This document shows positions 1-6,027 of a stretch of 22,152 bases of DNA, one piece after another (within the stretch, counting starts at the first letter, position 1; every line of letters begins with the position of its first letter). The notes under the pieces are model-generated. The model did not search any database and was not told where the DNA came from. It saw nothing but the letters and a program-made list of their open reading frames with translations. The stretch is from Seminavis robusta (taxonomy: Eukaryota; Bacillariophyta; Bacillariophyceae; Naviculales; Naviculaceae): assembly GCA_903772945.1 (NCBI GenBank), contig CAICTM010001817.1, positions 1 through 22,152 of the forward strand. Reading direction: 5' to 3'. The position numbers were made by a program, and so were the translations under genes.

Positions 1-1144
1 AGAAACTCCTCAGGGACAAGCCAAACGACTACAAGAAGCAATCTTTCCCCAGAGGGGATAAGTCCTACGATTAGTAGTCAAGACGAGAAAATCGTCGTAC
101 CTAAAACTATGCGGAAGAAGCTAGTGAATGGTCCATGGTGTGCTGATGCATCCTGGCGAGACTCGCACGGAACTGACCATCAGCCACAACTACACTGGAA
201 AGGGCTGCGCAGGACTGTGAGGCCGTATGTCAGCGTTGCCAAAGCTGCAGATGAACAAACCCAAGACACGTAAGCTGGGATTGATGCTCCAAGACTTGCG
301 AGGAGATCCCTTGGGAAAGACTATGTATTGACCTGATAGGCCTTACAACGTCGGGGATCCAAGAAAAAAATTCCTGCACACTTCATGCTTGACAATGATT
401 GATCCCGTAACGATGGTTCGAGATTGCAGAAACTGCTCCAAGGCAGCAGAGAAGTAGCCATCGTCCTAGAACAAGTGGCTTACTCGGTACCCATGGCCTG
501 CTGAGGTTATCATGGATAGAGGACGGAGTTCCGCGCAGAGGTCGAAAGACACTCCGGATGAATATGGACTTCGTCGAAAGTTCATCACCACGCGTAACCT
601 CAAGCCAACTCCTATGGTGAACGTGCTCATCAACCATACGAACTTGACGCTGTTCAAAACATCAAGTGCCAAGACGACCTCTGTGAATGATCCTGGGCTG
701 ATCCTCACGGCGGTTCGCTTTGCAATGCACATTGCCACGATTCATACCACCGTTCGCGCAACGCCCGCGCCAGCTCGTAGTTCAATCGTGACCGATTCAC
801 AACGTCCGTTCGAAGCCAACTGAAGTACATTAAGGAACGTCGCCACGACTGAACCAACAAAACAACGATAGGGAAAACGCAACGCTGTCCCTCATCAATA
901 CAATGTCAACGATACTGTGATGATATCAACAGTACAGCACCGCAAGTACGGTCAGCCAAAGTACAAAGGTCCTTACACTATAGACCGAGTCAATGACAAT
1001 TGGCACTGTACGGCTCCAACATGCTACCGCCAACGGCGCACAGTCTACCAGACTTGGAACATAAGGTATATACACCCATACAGGCCTGATCCCCTTGTAG
1101 GATTGACATCGTGCGACGCACATGTCTACATCCAAATCTCATGA
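1..1144 (+). pseudogene. Decayed Ty3/gypsy retrotransposon pol (integrase region)
   Basis: Reading all three plus frames gives the order of a Ty3/gypsy integrase. Around 110-260 are pieces of the zinc-binding N-domain (MHPGETRTELTI near 147, then a C-x-x-C remnant at 229-258). A TM(C)IDLIGPYN-like stretch carries the first catalytic Asp near 320-345, and IMDRGR near 508-525 carries the second. An EYGLRRKFITTRN stretch follows at about 556-600, then a TPAQLV-like segment in shifted frame near 762-785. The C-terminal domain reads KYGQPKYKGPYTIDRVNDN (949-1005), then VYQTWNIRYIHPY (1042-1080). The frame changes many times and stops intervene, so no protein is made. The upstream part of the element lies outside the window. 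Recognition rests on motif order known for gypsy integrases of diatom and other stramenopile elements; the exact clade is not determined. Confidence 0.85.
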
Positions 1145-1210
1145 GAGTGCCCCGCACTTTAAATAATATGTTCTCCTTTCCGACTGCTGTCGCGCCTCTG
1201 TGACCCCTTG

Positions 1211-1222
1211 TCAGGGGGCGAA
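1211..1222 (+). other. Polypurine tract before the LTR
   Basis: A G-rich purine run (CAGGGGGCGAA) sits directly before the TGCA that opens the LTR at 1223. This is where a plus-strand primer is expected in an LTR retrotransposon. Its position after the integrase remnant supports reading 1223-1647 as the 3' LTR of that element. Confidence 0.6.
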
Positions 1223-1647
1223 TGCAATACACGGCTCTTAGCATGCTACCTTAGATCGATCCTAGATAGGGTTTGAGTTCGAACTCATGACTGAGTCCTC
1301 TCGTGAATAGTCATTTGAGACAGGGTTCTCATGACCGCGCTAGTCATACTTAGTGATGATGAAACATCGCTCTAGATATTTAGCAGCGTGGAGTATTCCA
1401 CGCTACTAGATCCAGGCTAGACAACCTTCCACGCGTTCCGTTTTAGATCGTGGAGAAACGTAGGACTACTACCACAACCTACTCTATCACACACTTTATA
1501 GTCTCCCGCGGGAAGCCAGATCTACGATCCTTTGATGATGATCTCTCTCGTTGATTAGTTTTCATAGCTTTCTAATCTCTCTCATAACTTTCATTCTCTC
1601 AAACTCAAAACACTCGAAAGATCTTACACTAGCTTTAGCGTAGTGCA
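1223..1647 (+). mobile_element. LTR, family copy 1 (probable 3' LTR)
   Basis: This 425-bp segment starts TGCAATACACGG and ends GCGTAGTGCA. It is nearly identical to the reverse complement of 3615-4042 over its whole length. Those shared limits define the family's LTR, with TG...CA ends. Inside is a conserved dyad (GCGTGGA ... TCCACGC, 1386-1403) and a CTCTAGATATTTA segment that could hold a TATA-like promoter. The copy has small indels relative to the others, so it is not recent. It follows the gypsy integrase remnant and a polypurine tract, which ties the LTR family to Ty3/gypsy by position. Confidence 0.8.
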
Positions 1648-2230
1648 CGATCGATCGATCCGTTGCTGAAGCTGAGCATGGAAGGAGTGAGAGGTCCGAC
1701 TTTGCCGGTGATAGAGATAACAGTAGTAGTAGTACGTAGCAGCATACCAGTAGTGGCTCCTGCAGCGATCGAGATAACAGGGTCCTCATTGAGATTTCGA
1801 TCGTCAATAGGATTAAGAACAAGGGGATTGCTTTTGAGCGAATCCAAAATGATAGGATGATCCTCATTGAGATTACGATCGTCAATAAGGACAAGGGGAT
1901 TGCTTGCGAGCGAATCCAAGGGAAGTGAGTTGCAATAAAGGAAGGACTACCGATGAAGAATGCAAGAGGAAACTCATCAGGAGCAATCTGCATCAAGGAG
2001 TAGCCATTCATTGACAACCATAGGGGATAGACATATAGGAAATAAGAATGAGTAACATCTCATAACCTCGCATGCTACCATGCGACAATACATTGTGATT
2101 GATCATCTAACGATCTAAGAGATGTAAAGTTTGTATTTCCAAATTAAGTGAGCAGTTATTGATTATTTTCTAGAATAAGCCTGCTAATTGTAAAGCTGTA
2201 AAGCTGAATTGTAAGCTGTATCCCGTCGCA
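1648..2230. other. Unassigned stretch between two LTR copies
   Basis: I recognise no gene in these 583 bp. On the minus strand there is an open stretch (about 1635-1919) encoding two copies of a DSLxSNPLVL..DDRNLNED-type repeat, produced by the direct repeat listed separately. It has no recognisable domain and may be a fragment of an unidentified element or host gene. The junction to the truncated LTR is at about 2230/2231. Confidence 0.4.
1783..1919. repeat. Two-copy direct repeat of about 60 bp
   Basis: Copy 1 (1783-1847) and copy 2 (1861-1919) share CCTCATTGAGAT, CGATCGTCAATA, ACAAGGGGATTGCTT and GCGAATCCAA. Copy 1 carries a 6-bp insertion in the middle. Indel sizes keep the minus-strand frame open, so both copies read as SNPLVL(NP)IDDRNLNED-like peptides. 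Confidence 0.8.
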
Positions 2231-2416
2231 GTTTGTCTAGCCTGGATCTAGTAGCGTGGAAGTACTCCACGCTAGCTAAATATCTAGAGCGATGTTTCAT
2301 CATCAAATCTAGTATGACTAGCGGTCTTGAGAACCCTGTCTCAAATGACTATTCACGGAGACTCAGTCATGAGTCGAACTCAAACCCTATCTAGATCGAG
2401 TCGCGAATAAGGCTAA
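2231..2416 (-). mobile_element. LTR family copy 2, inner part (truncated, split by MITE)
   Basis: This stretch matches the 3843-4026 part of the full LTR at 3615-4042, in the same minus orientation. Its first 15 bp are found at 3407-3421, on the far side of the Harbinger-like insertion. Rejoining across the TAA duplication restores the continuous LTR start. At 2231 the similarity stops abruptly, so the rest of this LTR is lost. Confidence 0.8.
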
Positions 2417-2810
2417 GGCCGCTCTCTACCGGAGGGACTAAAGTAGCGACTAAAGGAATCCTTTAGGTGGTTGTTTAGTTCAAGATTTAGTCATTATCCT
2501 TTAGTAATGGTGGTGTCTACCAGCAGATGACTAAATCTCGGACTAAACAATTTAGTCGAGTTTTTAGTCAAAATGGTGTCTACCCTGGCGACTAAACAAA
2601 CACTCGACTAAATCCATTGCAGGTGCTGGACTTATAAGGCCTCAAAAATGATTTAACAAAAGTGATCGCTTGGTGGGCTACCAATATTCTATCAGCAAGG
2701 TGGATTTAAAGGACTCAAACAAAAACTTAATAGAAGACTTAATAGAATTGATTACTTTTTTGAGATAACAAGACTGAGATAACAAGACTCAAAACACACC
2801 ATTGCGACCT

Positions 2811-3100
2811 CTTCGATTGTTCGATCGTTTGCACCTCTACTACCGGTATCATTCAGTCAAAGGCCGAGAAATGAAAGCCATCCCGCACTCCATACTTTGC
2901 AATGAGGGATGGCTTTCTATTCTCAACCGAAGACTGTCGGCTTGATAAAGTGCGATAGTTGCACCTCTACTATCGGCCGATACTCCTCTTCGATCGTTCG
3001 ATCGTTCGATCATTCGATCGTTCGATCGGTTGCACCTCTACTATCGGCTGATACTCCTCTTCGATCGTTCGATCGTTCGATCGCACCTCTACTCTATCAG
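2811..3100. repeat. Tandem repeats with GATCGTTC-type microsatellite core
   Basis: A roughly 70-bp unit opening TTGCACCTCTACTATCGG(C/T) and passing into GATACTCCTCTTCGATCGTTC is present twice in tandem (about 2958-3028 and 3029-3081). A diverged partial copy lies near 2811-2850, and a terminal GCACCTCTACT lies at 3082. Each unit ends in a variable run of the 8-mer CGATCGTT or CGATCATT. It lies in the middle of the foldback element, where such elements commonly carry variable filler. Confidence 0.75.
2873..2917. repeat. Inverted repeat, 12-bp arms
   Basis: GAAAGCCATCCC (2873-2884) is exactly complementary to GGGATGGCTTTC (2906-2917), with a 21-nt spacer. It may be the remnant of a smaller foldback or simply a local palindrome inside the Harbinger-like element. 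Confidence 0.7.
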
Positions 3101-3138
3101 CTCTGTCGCGATGCTCTGATAGTGAGGCTGTGCAATGA

Positions 3139-3199
3139 GGGTGCTGTTCTTTTTTCAAAGTGCTGTTCTTTTTTAAAAAGTGCTGTTCTTTTTTTAAAG
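3139..3199. repeat. Short tandem repeat, about 20-bp unit, three copies
   Basis: The unit GTGCTGTTCTTTTTT(C/A)AAA is repeated three times with length variation in its T and A runs. It is part of the filler of the foldback element. Confidence 0.75.
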
Positions 3200-3214
3200 A
3201 GTTCTTAAAGAAGC

Positions 3215-3283
3215 TTTAGTCGTTATGTTCGCTCACCGACTAACCAGCCTCCCGTTAGTCGGTGAGCGAACATAATGACTAAA
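3215..3283. repeat. Long hairpin, 30-bp arms with 9-nt loop
   Basis: The arm at 3215-3244 pairs with 3254-3283, with a single G-T position out of 30, around the loop CAGCCTCCC. Each arm begins with the TTTAGTC motif found at the ends of the host element and continues with GTTCGCTCACCGACTAAC. It is a near-perfect cruciform or stem-loop nested inside the Harbinger-like element. Confidence 0.9.
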
Positions 3284-3406
3284 ACCTTTAGTCCGTGGGA
3301 CGTTTAGTCGCTTGGGTAGACACCACCCTCAGAGACTAAACTATCGACTAAACTACGAAATATGGCTTAGTCGCTACTTTAGTCGCTTGGGTAGAGAGCG
3401 GCCTAA

Positions 3407-3421
3407 GAGCCGTGTATTGCA
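3407..3421 (-). mobile_element. LTR family copy 2, first 15 bp (minus orientation)
   Basis: GAGCCGTGTATTGCA is the complement of the LTR start. It continues across the MITE into 2231-2416. The join lies exactly at the TAA duplication, so this LTR existed before the MITE arrived. Confidence 0.75.
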
Positions 3422-3562
3422 ATGGTTGCGAAGTTTGCAAGTGGTTGCACGAGTATCGTCGATCTCGTTTTGGTCGTCATTGTCGACGAGAGGAAGAATG
3501 GGTTTGTCACGCAACTGTTTTTCGAAGTTGCGGAACGCATGCTTTCCTTGAGCCATCTTCAT
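3422..3562 (-). pseudogene. Truncated start of a retrotransposon gag-like reading frame
   Basis: Downstream (in minus orientation) of the LTR at 3615-4042 comes a 52-bp leader and then an ATG at 3562. The frame reads MKMAQGKHAFRNFEKQL, then an Asp/Asn-rich stretch, and runs without a stop into the next LTR copy at 3421. The position directly after a 5' LTR suggests the beginning of gag. The sequence has no zinc knuckle or other diagnostic motif in the 47 codons left, so the name rests on position. The remainder of the element is missing, and there is no polypurine tract before the LTR at 3421. Confidence 0.45.
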
Positions 3563-3614
3563 GGTGAAGGAATAGATTGAGGGTAGCTGAAAGCTATTGT
3601 GTTTGTTAACAAAA

Positions 3615-4042
3615 TGCACTACGCTAAAAGCTAGTGTAAAGATCTTTCGAGTGTTTTGAGTTTGAGAGAATGAAAGTTATGAGAGAGATTAGAAAGCTAT
3701 GAAAACTAATCAACGAGAGAGATCATCATCAAGGGATCGTAGATCTGGTTTCCCGCGGGAGACTGTGAAGTGTGATAGAGTAGGTTGTGGTAGTAATCCT
3801 ACGTCTTTCCACGATCCTAAAACGGAACGCGTGGAAGGTTTGTCTAGCCTGGATCTAGTAGCGTGGAAGTACTCCACGCTAGCTAAATATCTAGAGCGAT
3901 GTTTCATCATCAATCTAGTATGACTAGCGCGGTCATTGAGAACCCTGTCTCAAATGACTATTCACGAGAGACTCAGTCATGAGTCGAACTCAAACCCTAT
4001 CTAGGATCGAGTCGCGAATAAGGCTAAGAGCCGTGTATTGCA
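3615..4042 (-). mobile_element. LTR family copy 3, complete (probable 5' LTR, minus orientation)
   Basis: This 428-bp segment read on the minus strand opens TGCAATACACGG and closes GCGTAGTGCA. It matches copy 1 (1223-1647) end to end with scattered substitutions and small indels. The palindrome TAGCGTGGAAGTACTCCACGCTA-type dyad near 3858-3880 is conserved in copies 1, 2 and 3. The leader that follows (TTTTGTTAACAAAC...) is the position of a primer binding site, but I cannot match it to a tRNA 3' end by eye. Confidence 0.85.
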
Positions 4043-4536
4043 CTTGTCTTTGAAGGGTCAGGATCTTAAGATGTCTGCTTTGAGATCATATCAGTGTTCT
4101 GGTTGGAAGTTTGAAGCTTGGATGCGCCAATGGGGTCCTTTCCTTCAGCTGTCTGAGTACTGATAAGAGTCATTGTCATTGTCACTGCTTTATCGCCTTG
4201 TTTTGGATTGGTTAGTTAGTTGTTTCGGTTGTTGTCCGAGTTGTGAGCCAATTTCTTGCTCCGGTCAAAATCGCTGCGTTTGCGCGGTCTTGCAAATTTG
4301 GACGCTGTCCTGCTATTTCGAGTCATGACAGAAGAATGATCGACTGATGGATCCAGTCACTGTTGCAAGATTTCTGTCCCGTTTTGTTGTTGTTGTAGTT
4401 TGCCATCGCCAAGCTGGGTCCATACAGTAGCGTTGGTTGCAGAAAAAGAGGGAAGTGGAGTCGACGAAATGAAGTTGAAAAGGGACAGCTTGATGGTGGC
4501 TGTACAGCAGACCCCATTACATGCACTAGCAGGCTC
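4043..4536. other. No gene seen
   Basis: About 490 bp of ordinary unique sequence with only short, unconvincing open frames on both strands. I see no repeat structure or RNA gene. The boundary with the LTR at 4042 shows no matching target duplication, because the element's other end is missing. Confidence 0.5.
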
Positions 4537-4539
4537 TTA

Positions 4540-4943
4540 GAGCATCTTCTACCGTACCATCAGATTTCATTTAGATTGGGTCATTTGAACACAATCTAAA
4601 CCAAATTTGATCATATCTTGTTTCTATCGCTGTTGTAGAAATGCTGTTTAGATTCCGTTTGGACCAAATTTCAATGAAAACAAAATTTTTGTTTAGATTA
4701 AGCTAATCAAAACGAAAAATTCTGTCCGTTCAGATGTGGTTGTGACCGAAATAACCAGTCAGGATTTAACGCATCGGTGAGTCCACCAAGTCCAATAAGC
4801 CAAGCAATTGAGTCCAGTGAGTCAATTGAAACGAAAAATAGACAAAACTGATAGAGAATGCTTTTTGAGTGGTGACACTTTACCCTCTAAATATCGAAAC
4901 GAAAAATGTTCATAGATATCTAAACGAGCGGTAGAAAATGCTC
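4540..4943. mobile_element. Harbinger/Tourist-like MITE (404 bp)
   Basis: The left end is GAGCATCTTCTACCG and the right end is CGGTAGAAAATGCTC, which are inverted with one mismatch. Both are flanked by TTA (4537-4539 and 4944-4946). The size, lack of coding capacity and 3-bp TWA duplication fit a Tourist-like MITE of the PIF/Harbinger superfamily. Variants of the right end also occur inside (TGTAGAAATGCTGTTTAG near 4634; TAGAGAATGCTTTTTGAG near 4852). The end shares TCTACCG with the 987-bp element at 2417-3403, so the two are probably moved by related transposases. Confidence 0.85.
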
Positions 4944-5118
4944 TTAGTACCGGTATCAGGTCCTACTGGCATGCTGCCGGTCCGATGGAAACCTCCCAAA
5001 AGAAAAGACATGAGATCTTCAAACTCAGCCGCTTTTCTCGCCTTTCTACTCAGCTCTGCTGTTCTTTTTTCAGTCACGGACCCAGCTGGCGCCATCGGAG
5101 GCAAGCAGAGAGCGGACA

Positions 5119-5138
5119 ATGACACAATGACACAATAG
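5119..5138 (+). promoter_or_regulatory. Two overlapping minimal upstream ORFs
   Basis: ATG ACA CAA TGA (5119-5130) overlaps ATG ACA CAA TAG (5127-5138), only 42 nt before the start codon at 5181. If the transcript includes this stretch, these three-codon uORFs could reduce initiation at the Vma22-like gene. The transcription start is not visible, so a regulatory role is inference. Confidence 0.3.
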
Positions 5139-5180
5139 CTTCCTCCATCGACTGGTTCCCTCCATTACCGTAGAATCAAG

Positions 5181-5765
5181 ATGCCGTCCAACACTCCCAA
5201 GATGGATGTTCTCGCCTTGTTAGATGCCTATAGCCAGGTCCATGAACGGGCGCAGAAGGATCAAAAGGCGTCTACCTGGCAGCTGACGTTGGCACGAAAG
5301 AGCACAGGACGCGGCGGAGCTCTGATGAATGGAGTCATGGTGGCGGAAGATGTTCGCGAGGAGCTGCGTGCAATCAAAGTCTTGAAGTGTACTGCCGATG
5401 AACCAGAATTACAAGAGGAGGAAACAAGCAAGAAATTGCAACGACAGTTTGTCTTGGCCAATGCGACTGACGAGGATAAGAAGCAAGAATCAGTATCGAC
5501 CGCTGCGGAGACTACTACAACTGGACTACGTCGTCGCAAAGGCAACGACGACAAAGAAAATCAAGCCGAGAATGAGTGGACGGTGGAAAAGGAAGAAGAG
5601 TTAGATGAAGAGGATCGGTTGCGACGGGCGGATCCTTTGGTCTTTTTTGGAGCAATGCCACCCAAGGAGCTACGAAGAGCACAGCAAGAGGCACAAAATG
5701 CACTGGCGAGGTATGTGGAAGCTGCCAATTTGATTGTGGCCATTCAGCAGAGCATGCAGCAATAA
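5181..5765 (+). CDS. V-ATPase assembly factor, Vma22/CCDC115-like
   Basis: The 194-residue protein is a good match in architecture to the Vma22/CCDC115 family, which helps assemble the membrane V0 sector of the vacuolar proton ATPase at the ER together with Vma12 and Vma21. An N-terminal helix (about 8-35, MDVLALLDAYSQVHERAQK) is followed by the W-x-L-x-LA(R/K) segment (33-40), as in the family. Then comes a variable acidic linker with the characteristic LRRRKG (116-121). The C-terminal block is DPLVFFGAMPPKELRRAQ (151-168), equivalent to the family's DPL.WFG...LR.AQ, and a final helix. Length is close to the human protein. It is one exon; the start chosen is the first ATG of the frame, with a second Met at residue 8. 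It is convergent with the next gene, 262 bp apart. Confidence 0.82.
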   Translation: MPSNTPKMDVLALLDAYSQVHERAQKDQKASTWQLTLARKSTGRGGALMNGVMVAEDVREELRAIKVLKCTADEPELQEEETSKKLQRQFVLANATDEDKKQESVSTAAETTTTGLRRRKGNDDKENQAENEWTVEKEEELDEEDRLRRADPLVFFGAMPPKELRRAQQEAQNALARYVEAANLIVAIQQSMQQ

Positions 5766-6027
5766 ACCAGCTAGAAATAAAAGTGACTTTGCAAGCAAGA
5801 GTTAATAAGAGTAACATGGTTCCGGTGGCTGTCTACCGGCATGGAAAGGTGAAACTACCAATTCCACTCCACAGTGCGGATAAGCAACATCAATAGTTGC
5901 GAATAATCCGATACTCTAGAAACTTAATTCTTCGGAGTCTACTCCATGCTAGTATAGTAATGTATTCTTTTATCTTTTCTATTTCCTATGTAAAAACTTT
6001 TGTCAAACTGTGATGGATCGTAAGCAG
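5766..6027. other. Convergent 3' spacer
   Basis: The 262 bp between two convergent genes must hold both 3' ends. An AATAAAAG sequence lies just after the Vma22-like stop (about 5775). No other structure seen. Confidence 0.4.

Larger units (their letters stand above)
2417..3403. mobile_element. PIF/Harbinger-like non-autonomous foldback element (987 bp)
   Basis: The ends are inverted: GGCCGCTCTCTACC at the left and its exact complement at the right. Similarity continues inward through AGTAGCGACTAA and a second internal box GGTGGTGTCTACC (about 2508 and, inverted, 3316-3328). A TAA flanks each side (2414-2416 and 3404-3406), and the interrupted LTR sequence shows the empty site with a single TAA. 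A 3-bp TWA duplication and a G-starting terminal repeat are typical of the PIF/Harbinger superfamily. No transposase is encoded. GACTAAA/TTTAGTC occurs about sixteen times, mostly near the ends. The superfamily call is inferred from the ends only. Confidence 0.85.

Noticed and set aside
1255..1310. GAGTTCGAACTC segment in the LTR considered as a tRNA B-box-like signal (SINE or tRNA)
   Set aside because: No A box or cloverleaf could be formed, and the other LTR copies read GAGTTCGACTC, losing the match.
1562..2017. Minus-strand 151-codon frame across the LTR end
   Set aside because: It runs into the LTR, owes its hydrophobic repeats to a direct DNA repeat, and matches no family.
2811..3200. 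Repeat block considered as a CRISPR-like array
   Set aside because: Units are contiguous tandem repeats with microsatellite cores, without unique spacers, in a eukaryotic transposon.
4938..5138. Plus-strand open frame of 66 codons with a hydrophobic stretch ahead of the Vma22-like gene
   Set aside because: It starts inside the MITE end, has no family resemblance, and lies where the promoter and 5' UTR of the next gene are expected.
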